A stretch of DNA of 57,144 nt from Gammaproteobacteria bacterium (lineage in GTDB: Bacteria; Pseudomonadota; Gammaproteobacteria; Burkholderiales; Gallionellaceae): contig JAHJNJ010000027.1 of the NCBI GenBank assembly GCA_018820925.1, positions 1 to 57,144 on the forward strand. Direction: 5' to 3'. A program made the position numbers and the translations under genes. This document shows positions 29,363-37,612 of this stretch, piece after piece (position 1 is the first letter of the stretch; each line of letters begins with the position of its first letter). The notes beneath the pieces were generated by a model, which was not told the DNA's origin, did no database searches, and saw only the letters and a program-made list of their open reading frames with translations.

Positions 29363-30851
29363 TACTGAACTGCCGCCCGGACTGGTGTTGTGGCCGAACG
29401 AGGCGGGGCTGGACCGGCGAATCGCGGTGTTGATCAGCGATATCCATTGTACGGATGGTTCGGTTGGCAAGCAGACGGTGGACGAGACCGACTGGGAAAA
29501 ATTTTTCCGCGAACTGGGAGAGATGCTGGATGACCATATCACGGACCGCGAGGTTTTGCTGATCCTCAACGGCGATGTCGTCGATCTGCTGCGCTCCGGG
29601 AAGTGGGCGGAAGCCAACGTGTATCCATGGCAGCGGGATGACCCCAGATTCACGGAAATCATCATGTCCATCATGCGCGACATCGTCAAAACGCATGCAC
29701 GTTCATCCGGTTTTTTCTTCTCCCTCCAGAAAATGGTGTCGTATCTGAAAGACAAATCTTTGCGCGTTACGCTCGTTCCCACCGTGGGGAATCACGACAA
29801 GGAACTGCAGGTCGTACCCGAGGCAAGGGAGATGTATTACCGGGATTGTCTCGGACTTTCGGCAGATGACCTGGGTACCAGCTACCGCAAGTGGGTGGCA
29901 GCACAGATGGGAAGCGATCCGGCTGCCGCGTGGCCGCTGCTGCCGTTTTATGTTGCCGATCCGCGCTTGCGTCTTTTTGCCACGCACGGCCAGTGGCGCG
30001 ACAGTACCAATTCAAGTGCTACCAGGCTTTGGAAATTCTGCAAGGGTTGGCAGCCGCAGATTTGGCAAAAGGAACAGTATCGGGCGTTCAGCGATCCCTG
30101 TTTCGGCGATACGATCGCGAGCGGGCTGCTTTCGCACTTCATCTGGAACGCCACCAATGCCATCAAGCAGGAAGTTATTCCGCTTGCAGATGAAAAAGCC
30201 CAGTATGAAAAAATTAACCACATACTCAATGTACTGAATGAGATGGATCTGTACCGCCCGTCCGCGCAAGCGGTTGTGTGCCTGCTGGAAGAAGTCACCA
30301 CGATCGACCAACGCGAAGGAAACGCCAGACTGCTCAGGCAGACAGTGATCAATCAATACCGCAATAGTCTGCAATCATGGCTGGCCTGTCCGGAAACCTC
30401 GCGCACTGCACCGGTGTTATTTGTCTTTGTTTTGCCTGTAATTTCTTTTTTAAGCCGACTGAAATTGGACTGGCTGGATATCTTCCTGATGCGGTTGATG
30501 GCGTGGGCATCGGACATCAAGGGAGCGACGCCATTCGCAAAACTTCCGGCATTTCTGAAGCATTACAGGAAGCTGGGATTTCGCGTGCAAGCCGAAGGCC
30601 ATACGCATGTGACGATGGATGTCGACCTGCGCTACAGTCCGCCGCGCGAGCGTCGCAATTACACCTATGTCAATCTGGGGGCATGGCGCAACCGCATCGT
30701 GCTGAAATACGAAAACAAGGGCTACCGTCGCCTCAGTGCGGGCCGTGCCATGATCGTGCATGGCAGCGCCTCTTCCGGCACAGCCGAAGACGCCTACTGG
30801 TTTACCTTGCGTGACTTCATCGGCCGCGGGGACAAGCTGGATCGGTGGTAA
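29355..30851 (+). CDS. Calcineurin-like metallophosphoesterase
   Basis: A 498-residue protein with the complete calcineurin-like motif set: SDIHC (Asp29, His31), NGDVVD, GNHDKE, ATHGQW and EGHTH. It should therefore bind two metal ions and cleave a phosphoester. About 250 residues lie between the GNHD and GHTH motifs, including one hydrophobic stretch PVLFVFVLPVISFL near 360 that may anchor it to the membrane. The substrate is unknown. It overlaps the hydrolase gene by 8 bases, so the two are co-translated. A family-B palindrome separates it from the GMC gene. Confidence 0.85.
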   Translation: MVDTELPPGLVLWPNEAGLDRRIAVLISDIHCTDGSVGKQTVDETDWEKFFRELGEMLDDHITDREVLLILNGDVVDLLRSGKWAEANVYPWQRDDPRFTEIIMSIMRDIVKTHARSSGFFFSLQKMVSYLKDKSLRVTLVPTVGNHDKELQVVPEAREMYYRDCLGLSADDLGTSYRKWVAAQMGSDPAAAWPLLPFYVADPRLRLFATHGQWRDSTNSSATRLWKFCKGWQPQIWQKEQYRAFSDPCFGDTIASGLLSHFIWNATNAIKQEVIPLADEKAQYEKINHILNVLNEMDLYRPSAQAVVCLLEEVTTIDQREGNARLLRQTVINQYRNSLQSWLACPETSRTAPVLFVFVLPVISFLSRLKLDWLDIFLMRLMAWASDIKGATPFAKLPAFLKHYRKLGFRVQAEGHTHVTMDVDLRYSPPRERRNYTYVNLGAWRNRIVLKYENKGYRRLSAGRAMIVHGSASSGTAEDAYWFTLRDFIGRGDKLDRW

Positions 30852-30882
30852 ATAGAGGGAACCCGGAAAATCCATTGGCTAG

Positions 30883-30964
30883 TGTAGGGTGGGCACGTAT
30901 TTTGTGCCCACGCGGTCGCGAAAGAAAATTTCCGCGAGGGCACAAAATACGTGCCCACCCTACA
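30883..30964. repeat. Palindromic repeat, family B
   Basis: Arms TGTAGGGTGGGCACGTATTTTG... and ...CAAAATACGTGCCCACCCTACA are almost perfectly complementary. It lies between the metallophosphoesterase stop and the GMC start, inside a probable operon. Confidence 0.9.
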
Positions 30965-30994
30965 AACTTCAAACTCAATGCATCAGGGGGTGTG

Positions 30995-32812
30995 ATGGAA
31001 CAAGAAAATTCCGGCAAGACCACAGGCAAGTTTTCCGAAAAACTGGAGGCCGTCGTCATCGGCAGCGGTTTCGGCGGTGCCATCAGTTGCTGCCGCCTGG
31101 CGCAGAAATGGGGAAAAGGCGTGCTGTTGCTGGAACGCGGGAAGCGCTACCCGATGGGCTCCTTTCCGCGCACGCCGCACCAGATGGCCGACAATTTCTG
31201 GAGCGATCCGGTCGACAAACATCGCCGTCCCATCAAAAAACGCAGCGGCGGTTTGCGCGGCCTGTACGACATTCGCAATTACAGCAAGATAGACGCCGTG
31301 GTCAGCGCGGGGCTGGGGGGCGGATCACTGATCTATGCCAATGTGTTTCTCGAACCGCCCGCGCATGTGTTTGCTTCCAACTGGCCCGCCGGAGTTGACC
31401 GGGAATTTCTGCAACCCTATTACGATGTTGCCAAGTCCGTTCTCGGCGCACGCCCCATGCCGTCGTGGAAAGACGACGCGCGCCGCTACGTGACCCGCAC
31501 CGAACTGTTCCGGGATTTTGCGGCGCAGCAGGGGCGCGAATCGAAGCTCGCCGATATTTGCGTATTTTTCGGCAACGATTACAGCTACAAGAATTCGCAG
31601 TCCTCACCCGTCGCGATCGGCCTGCAGGAAAAAAACCGCTTCGGTGCTACGCAGACTTCCTGCACCTATTGCGGCGAATGCGATGTGGGCTGCAATACGC
31701 ATTCCAAGAATTCCGTGGATCTAAATTATCTGCACGTTGCCGAACATGTGCACGGCGCCCGCATCCGGACCGAAACGCTGGTCGAAAAAATCGTTCCGCT
31801 GAATGAGCTGGGCGACGCGGATGTTGCCGCGGACGGCCAACACGGCTATCGCGTGCATTTCCATGCACTGGACGGTGGCGCGGCCCATGTCGATGCCCGA
31901 CGCGTCGTGGTCTCGGCAGGCACGCTGGGCACGAATGAATTGTTGCTGCGTTGCCGCGATGTGCATCGCACATTGCCGCGTATCAGTTCCCAACTGGGGC
32001 GGCGCTTCTCGGGTAACGGCGATTTCGTGTCTTTCGCCGCCGTGGGCAAGAAGGCTGCCGACCCCAATTACGGTCCGGTGATTACCCAGTACGCGGATTT
32101 CAATTTGTTCAAGGCGCATGATCCGCAGCGGGCTTTCATTCTGGAGGACGCCAGTTATCCGGCTTTCCTGGCCTGGTTTATTGAAGGCATGCAGCCGCTG
32201 CTGAGCCCGATCGGGTTGGTGAAGAAACTGTGGCGGGCCATCAAGTGGATATGGCGCCGCATCGTGCAAACATTGGTGAGCGGAAAATGGAGCGGCCAGG
32301 TCGCCGATCTGTTCCATGAAATCCTGCAGAACGACCTGTCGTATCGCAGCAGCGTGCTGTTGTGCATGGGGCGGGACACGGGCGACGGCGTGTTGTCGCT
32401 GAAAGACGGGCGGCTGGATATCCGCTGGCCGCAGACGCCCAGCATGCCGCTTTACCGGGCTATTGTGGATTGCGGCAGGAAATTCAAGGTGTTCGCAGGG
32501 TCGGCATTTTTTACCCCATTGCCGACCTGGACATGGCCGTTCCGGAACAACATCACGGTTCATCCGCTGGGCGGTTGCGCCCTGGCACATGACGCCACCC
32601 AGGGAGTAGTCAGTGCGGGTGGCGACCGGGGCCAGGTTTTCGGTTATAAAGGACTTTACGTTGCCGACGGTTCCGTTTTGCCGGGTGCGCTGGGTGCCAA
32701 TCCGGCAGCCACCATCTCGGCCGTTTCCGAATGGATCGCCGAGGGGATTACAGGTGCGGCTCCGGATGTTACTCTTGGCATGCAAGCTCAAGACCGCGAA
32801 CAAACGGGATAA
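30995..32812 (+). CDS. GMC-family oxidoreductase (cholesterol-oxidase-like) with four-Cys motif
   Basis: A 605-residue flavoprotein. The FAD fold is GSGFGGAISCCRLA near residue 24, and the catalytic region reads HPLGGCALAHD with His523. The family oxidises alcohols, including sterols and long-chain alcohols. Residues 223-233 read CTYCGECDVGC, a Cys-X2-Cys-X2-Cys-X3-Cys spacing as in [4Fe-4S] ferredoxins; a related cluster occurs in long-chain alcohol oxidases. An amphipathic basic segment near 415 (AIKWIWRRIVQ) may touch membranes. ATG 30995 follows CAGGGGG; a longer frame from 30845 would run through the palindrome. The histidine kinase gene follows after 20 bases. Confidence 0.87.
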   Translation: MEQENSGKTTGKFSEKLEAVVIGSGFGGAISCCRLAQKWGKGVLLLERGKRYPMGSFPRTPHQMADNFWSDPVDKHRRPIKKRSGGLRGLYDIRNYSKIDAVVSAGLGGGSLIYANVFLEPPAHVFASNWPAGVDREFLQPYYDVAKSVLGARPMPSWKDDARRYVTRTELFRDFAAQQGRESKLADICVFFGNDYSYKNSQSSPVAIGLQEKNRFGATQTSCTYCGECDVGCNTHSKNSVDLNYLHVAEHVHGARIRTETLVEKIVPLNELGDADVAADGQHGYRVHFHALDGGAAHVDARRVVVSAGTLGTNELLLRCRDVHRTLPRISSQLGRRFSGNGDFVSFAAVGKKAADPNYGPVITQYADFNLFKAHDPQRAFILEDASYPAFLAWFIEGMQPLLSPIGLVKKLWRAIKWIWRRIVQTLVSGKWSGQVADLFHEILQNDLSYRSSVLLCMGRDTGDGVLSLKDGRLDIRWPQTPSMPLYRAIVDCGRKFKVFAGSAFFTPLPTWTWPFRNNITVHPLGGCALAHDATQGVVSAGGDRGQVFGYKGLYVADGSVLPGALGANPAATISAVSEWIAEGITGAAPDVTLGMQAQDREQTG

Positions 32813-32832
32813 TTTGAAAAACAATATGAATC

Positions 32833-34614
32833 ATGTCTGAACAGCCAATCCCGCAATCCGAATACGCAGCAATCGAGGCCGAGCAGGTCAAGGCCTATTT
32901 TGCCGATGCCAAAAATCTCAGCATTGCCGGCGCGCTGGTTTATTCGCTCGTGGTTTTTGTGGTGCATGAAGCAACCCCCACCTGGACCTGGTTGCCCGCA
33001 CTCATCGTGATTTACCTCATTACGCTGGTGCGTGCCCTCCTGATCCGGCAATACCGCCAATCGCCGCAACGCCGCAGTTCCAGACAATGGAAATTGAGCC
33101 AGGCAGCCTGTGCCGGGTTGTCCGGGATCTGCTGGGGTTTATCCAGCATGGCGATGATGATGCACCTCCCCATCACGTTGCAGCTCTTCGTGCTGACCGT
33201 GATTACCGTGGTGGCCGCAGATGCGGCGTTTGAGGGTTTCCTGCTGGCGTTGCCGGCGCGGCTGTTTATTTTTTTCGGACTCTATCCGCCTTCCCTGTGG
33301 TTGTTGACCGTGGACGACCGCATGCATACCGCGCTGGCGCTCATGCTGCTGGTTTTTATTCCGGTAACGATCGCGCTGGTCAACAAAAGAGGCCGCATCT
33401 TTGTCGAGGCGCAACACCTGCGCTTTCACAATGAATTCCTGGTGGCTGAGTTGTCGCGCCAGCATGAGTTGCTGGAAGCGGCCAGCAAGGCGAAATCGCG
33501 CTTTCTTGCGGCGGCCAGCCATGACTTGCGCCAGCCCCTGGCGGCATTGATGATATTTCTGGAGCAACTGGAATTCGAGCGGCAACTCTCCCCCAGCGGC
33601 AAGGACGTGCTGGATCACGCGCAACTGGCAACCAATTCCTTGTGCGGCTTGCTGGACGGCTTGCTCGACATTTCAAGACTGGATGGGCATACCATCAAGG
33701 TGAAAATCAAGTCGTTCTCCATCCAGAATCTGTTTGACGATCTGGAAGAAGAATTTCAACCGCTCGCCATGAAGAAAAATATCCGGTTGAGGTTTTCGCC
33801 CTGTTCGTCGGTGATCGAGAGTGACGTCATCCTGCTGGTGCAAATCCTGCGCAACCTGATCTCCAATGCACTGCGTTACACCTCCGAGGGACGCGTGCTG
33901 GTCGGCTGCCGCCATCGGCATGGCATGCTGGACATCGAAGTGCGCGACACCGGGATCGGTATTGCCGAAGACCAGCTATCCAAAATATTTGACGAGTTCT
34001 ATCAGGTCAACAATCCCGAACGCGACCGCCAGCAGGGCTTGGGTTTGGGGTTATCCATTGTCGACCGTGCAGCCCGCCTGCTGGGCCATCCTGTCGCGTT
34101 GGCTTCGCGGCCGGGCAAGGGAACTGCATTTACCCTGACCGTGCCACTCGCGAAGGCTGCAATCATTGAAGAGCCGGCAGCACTGGAACATACATACGAA
34201 GAAACCGATTTGTCCGGCAGATTGATTGCGTTCATTGAGAATGAGGGAAGCATTCGCGTGGGAATGCAGACCCTCCTGCAATCCTGGGGGTGCAGGGTGG
34301 TCGTTGCCGATTCCGCATCGAGCATGATCAAGCAGCTCGAAACCATGGACGAGAAAGTTGAAATGGTGATTTCGGATTTCGGCTTGAAGGGTACGCTAAG
34401 CGGCGTAGATGCGATTGCCGTGATACGCCAGCGCTGGGGGGCGGAATTGCCGGCGCTGTTGTTTACCGGCAATATCAGCAAGGAAGCTTATCTTCTTGCC
34501 CGGAATGCAGGGCTGCAAATTCTTTACAAGCCGGCAAAAGCGGAGGATTTGCGCGAGGCGATCATTGCCGCATTGGGCAGCATGAAACTGGCGGAAGAGC
34601 GGGCATTAAACTAG
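32833..34614 (+). CDS. Hybrid sensor histidine kinase
   Basis: A 593-residue membrane kinase. About six hydrophobic segments occupy residues 25-195, then a HisKA domain with phospho-acceptor His230 in AASHDLRQPLAAL, a HATPase domain with DTGIGIAED and GLGLGLSIV, and a C-terminal receiver from about 460. The receiver keeps the Asp in ISDFGLKG and the Lys in YKPAK, but the N-terminal acidic pair reads ENE where DDD is usual, so metal binding may be weaker. It belongs to the same family as the three kinases at 35830-41242. Only 20 bases separate it from the GMC gene, suggesting co-transcription. Confidence 0.9.
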   Translation: MSEQPIPQSEYAAIEAEQVKAYFADAKNLSIAGALVYSLVVFVVHEATPTWTWLPALIVIYLITLVRALLIRQYRQSPQRRSSRQWKLSQAACAGLSGICWGLSSMAMMMHLPITLQLFVLTVITVVAADAAFEGFLLALPARLFIFFGLYPPSLWLLTVDDRMHTALALMLLVFIPVTIALVNKRGRIFVEAQHLRFHNEFLVAELSRQHELLEAASKAKSRFLAAASHDLRQPLAALMIFLEQLEFERQLSPSGKDVLDHAQLATNSLCGLLDGLLDISRLDGHTIKVKIKSFSIQNLFDDLEEEFQPLAMKKNIRLRFSPCSSVIESDVILLVQILRNLISNALRYTSEGRVLVGCRHRHGMLDIEVRDTGIGIAEDQLSKIFDEFYQVNNPERDRQQGLGLGLSIVDRAARLLGHPVALASRPGKGTAFTLTVPLAKAAIIEEPAALEHTYEETDLSGRLIAFIENEGSIRVGMQTLLQSWGCRVVVADSASSMIKQLETMDEKVEMVISDFGLKGTLSGVDAIAVIRQRWGAELPALLFTGNISKEAYLLARNAGLQILYKPAKAEDLREAIIAALGSMKLAEERALN

Positions 34615-34856
34615 CTGAAGAGCAGACAAGGAATAACCCTGAAATTACAGTTGCCCGAAGACTTCACAGATTTTCGGGAGATATAACAATAAGCAAACCT
34701 GGATAACCTGCTCATCTTTTTGGGTGATGACATACTCAACAGCAAGCATCTGAAAATCTGCGTTGATCTGTGTACCCGCAGGGCACAAGAACCTCTTCGA
34801 GGCAATCTGCGGATAGAACCGCCGTTTCCAGGAAAATACAACCTTAGGATTGTGTA
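34615..34856. other. Intergenic stretch, nothing assignable
   Basis: These 242 bases lie between the kinase and the phosphatase gene. The last 170 happen to stay open in one plus-strand frame ending at 34858, but no start codon with a ribosome-binding site opens it. A promoter for the phosphatase gene probably lies here, without boxes I can name. Confidence 0.4.
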
Positions 34857-35351
34857 ATGAGTAATGACAAAGTCAGCGTTCTGTTTGTCTGCATGGGCAA
34901 TATTTGCAGGTCACCCACTGCCGAGGCGGTGTTTCGGCGCCATGTGGAGAAAGCAGGACTGGGGGAACGCATCCATATCGATTCGGCAGGCACGCATGAT
35001 TACCACGTCGGTGCCGCGCCGGATGCACGCGCGCAGCAGGCCGCGGAACGGCGCGGTTACGATATGAGCGCGCTGCGCGGACGCCAGGTTGGGGTGGAAG
35101 ATTTCGGCCGCTTCGATTATGTGCTGGCGATGGATAATCTTAATCTGGTCACTCTCGAACGTATGCGTCCCGGGGACGCCCAAAGCCACTTGGGCCTGTT
35201 TCTGGAATATGCCGAGCATCACAGGGAGTGGGAAGTCCCCGATCCCTACTACGGCGGCAAGGATGGCTTCGAACTCGTGCTGGACATGGTGGAAGATGCT
35301 GCGGCCGGGTTGCTGCAGCATATTCGAGAGAACCACATTGAGCGTGCATAA
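34857..35351 (+). CDS. Low-molecular-weight protein tyrosine phosphatase
   Basis: A 164-residue LMW-PTP. The P-loop VCMGNICRSPT near residue 11 has the nucleophile Cys and the Arg of CX5R, and the general-acid loop VPDPYYGG is present, so the enzyme should be active on phosphotyrosine or a related substrate. In bacteria such enzymes often pair with exopolysaccharide tyrosine kinases, but no such kinase is visible here. Its neighbours are histidine kinases. The start overlaps no upstream gene; AGGA lies 8 bases before it. Confidence 0.93.
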   Translation: MSNDKVSVLFVCMGNICRSPTAEAVFRRHVEKAGLGERIHIDSAGTHDYHVGAAPDARAQQAAERRGYDMSALRGRQVGVEDFGRFDYVLAMDNLNLVTLERMRPGDAQSHLGLFLEYAEHHREWEVPDPYYGGKDGFELVLDMVEDAAAGLLQHIRENHIERA

Positions 35352-35355
35352 CTGA

Positions 35356-35820
35356 ATGCTGTTGACCTTTGCCAGCGCGGATGATGTCTATGCCGATTAT
35401 GTTTCAGTACTGGTCTGGGGTGTGATTGTCGTAGTCGGGACGATCGTAATCCTGGGAGCGGCAAACAAAGGTTCGCCATCGGAAGTAAAAACATCTACCG
35501 CCATCAAGATCGGTTGCTTTGCCTATCTGCTGCTGGCGGTCGCTGCATATCGGGAAACCTGCGGCAGTTTCATCGCGGCGGATATTGGAGCCGATGCGGC
35601 CACATTGCATTTCGCGGGCGCCCTGTATCCTTCAATTACGCTGAAACGCGAACAGATCAGGGAAGTCCTGTCCGGTTTTCCGGGACGGGGCACCCCGCAC
35701 AGTTGCTATCTCAAATTCATTACAACGTCGGGTGAAACATACCGCAGCGCCCCGACTCCAGGCACTGCCTGCAAAGACCGGCTAATGCAGGTCAATACGG
35801 AGATGAAATTGCCGGACTGA
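35356..35820 (+). CDS. Small membrane protein of unknown function
   Basis: A 154-residue protein with two hydrophobic segments (about 16-35 and 48-65) and a soluble C-terminal region with strand-like stretches YPSITLKREQIREVL and YLKFITTSGETYRS, reminiscent of small PH-like domains; I do not recognise a family. It begins four bases after the phosphatase stop, so the two are probably co-transcribed. It converges with the kinase at 35830, with 9 bases between stops. Confidence 0.6.
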   Translation: MLLTFASADDVYADYVSVLVWGVIVVVGTIVILGAANKGSPSEVKTSTAIKIGCFAYLLLAVAAYRETCGSFIAADIGADAATLHFAGALYPSITLKREQIREVLSGFPGRGTPHSCYLKFITTSGETYRSAPTPGTACKDRLMQVNTEMKLPD

Positions 35821-35829
35821 TCCGGCACA

Positions 35830-37587
35830 TCAGACGACTTCCTGTTGCAACTCGACCAGCTTGCGGTACAGCATGCCCGGCGAAACAGGTTTGTGCAGCA
35901 GCGGAATGCCGCTGGCCTGGGCTTCGCGCAAGCGTGTCGGCGCAGTATCGCCGGTGATCAGCAGGGCGGGGATGTCGCGGCCAATCAACTTGCGCAGGGC
36001 AGCGATGGCCTCGACGCCGGTGCGCTGTTCGCGCAAGCGATAATCGCTGACGATTACGTCGGGCACATTCAGTTGCACCAGCGCCAGCGCTTCCTCGATG
36101 GATTCCGCCGCCTCGCATTCGCAGCCCCAATCGCGCAACAGATGCAGCATGCCTTCGCGCACGATTTCGTCGTCGTCGATGAACAGCAGACGCGCATTCA
36201 GCAGCCGGGTCTTGCTGTGCAGCATGATGTTGGACTCCGGGGCATTGCGCGCCAGCGGCAAGGTCAGCCGGAATACGCTGCCGCGTCCCGGCTTGGAATT
36301 CAACGTCAATTCATATCCCATCGCGCGTGCCAATCCATCCGCAATCGCCAGCCCCAGCCCCAACCCTTTGCGGCGGTCGCGCTCCGGATTGCCCAGTTGG
36401 TGGAATTCCCGGAACACTTCTTTTTGTTCCTCGGGCGCTATGCCGATGCCGGTGTCCCAAATCTCCAGTGCGGCATGTTCGCCGTGCTGGCGGCAAGCAA
36501 CCAGTACGCCGCCCTGATCGGTGTAGCGTATTGCATTGGAAATCAGGTTGCGCAGGATCAGTTCCAGCAAAACCGGATCGGTGAGTACCGCCGTATGGGT
36601 TTCGCGCGAACGGTACACAATGTTCTTTGCGTCGGCCTGCAACGCGAGTTCATTTTCGATCTTGTTGAGCAACGGCTGCACGCGGAAGGGTTGGAGTTGT
36701 GGATCGATCACGCCCGCTTCGATGCGCGAGAAATCCAGCAGGGCATTAAGCAACTCGCTGGAGGCCTCCGATGCTGCACGTGCACTGGCCAGCAGTTCCT
36801 GCTGGTAAGGGGTCTGCTCGGTGCGCGAAAGCACTTCGAGAAACAATCCCTGCGCGTGGATGGGCTGGCGCAGGTCGTGGCTGGCGGCGGCCAGAAATTT
36901 GGATTTGGCGGTGTTGGCGTGTTCGGCTTCGCGTTGGGCGGCTTCGGCGATTTCTGTTTTGACCTGCAGCTTCTCCAGCAATGCGACATTTTCAAAACGC
37001 AGGTTGATTGAGGCGCGAATTTCCTTTGCGCTATTGCGCGCCATCAGCGTGACGCTTGTCAGGAATATGATACCCACGATGCCGAGCGAGTTGTATGCCG
37101 GGTCGCCCAGCGTCCAGACTTTGGTGGCCAGCAGGACGAGCATGGTCGTGACGAACGCCATGAATACCGGCAGTACAGGCGTCAGTCTGGACATGGAGCT
37201 GCCCACCATGCCGGCGATGGTCGAGATGACCAGTATGCTGCCGACCACGGTGCTGGTATCCAGCGTAACCCAGGCCAACGCGCCCCAGAGTGCGCCGTCT
37301 ATTGTGTTCAGCACAATCAAGGTCCACACCAGGCGGTGAGCCTGCGCGACGGGAATGTCCGACGCAAGGTAGTGCCGGGCATGGAGCATGGCGAACAGTT
37401 TGTACGACATCAAAGCCACGCCCCATACCTTGAGCGCGAGTGCATTGCTGTCGTTGCTCAAAGTCAGCACCAGCACAATGCTCAGGAATAAAGTCGGGAT
37501 CAGGGCGCTGGCCACATTGCCCAGCAACAGCCGCAACTGTCCCACCAGAACGCGATCTTCATCCAGACGCAACAGGTTTCCACGCAT
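35830..37587 (-). CDS. Hybrid sensor histidine kinase, tandem paralog 1
   Basis: A 585-residue kinase with about six hydrophobic segments (25-190), a short coiled coil, HisKA with His237 in AASHDLRQPIHA, HATPase with DTGIGIAPE and GLGLGLAIADG, and a receiver with FIDDDE, phospho-acceptor Asp515 in VSDYRL and Lys in LHKPV. All key residues are present. I chose ATG 37587 (MRGNLLRLDEDRVL) because paralog 2 starts with the same MxxNLLRLDEDRVL; the longer frame would run into the paralog 2 gene. It is the last gene of the minus-strand regulator-kinase run, 25 bases after paralog 2. Confidence 0.92.
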   Translation of the reverse strand: MRGNLLRLDEDRVLVGQLRLLLGNVASALIPTLFLSIVLVLTLSNDSNALALKVWGVALMSYKLFAMLHARHYLASDIPVAQAHRLVWTLIVLNTIDGALWGALAWVTLDTSTVVGSILVISTIAGMVGSSMSRLTPVLPVFMAFVTTMLVLLATKVWTLGDPAYNSLGIVGIIFLTSVTLMARNSAKEIRASINLRFENVALLEKLQVKTEIAEAAQREAEHANTAKSKFLAAASHDLRQPIHAQGLFLEVLSRTEQTPYQQELLASARAASEASSELLNALLDFSRIEAGVIDPQLQPFRVQPLLNKIENELALQADAKNIVYRSRETHTAVLTDPVLLELILRNLISNAIRYTDQGGVLVACRQHGEHAALEIWDTGIGIAPEEQKEVFREFHQLGNPERDRRKGLGLGLAIADGLARAMGYELTLNSKPGRGSVFRLTLPLARNAPESNIMLHSKTRLLNARLLFIDDDEIVREGMLHLLRDWGCECEAAESIEEALALVQLNVPDVIVSDYRLREQRTGVEAIAALRKLIGRDIPALLITGDTAPTRLREAQASGIPLLHKPVSPGMLYRKLVELQQEVV

Positions 37588-37612
37588 ATCGGCTCCGTTG
37601 GTAAATATAGTG

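Noticed and set aside
34690-34858. Open plus-strand frame running into the phosphatase start
   Set aside because: No ATG, GTG or TTG with a ribosome-binding site opens it and the product resembles nothing; length is compatible with chance.
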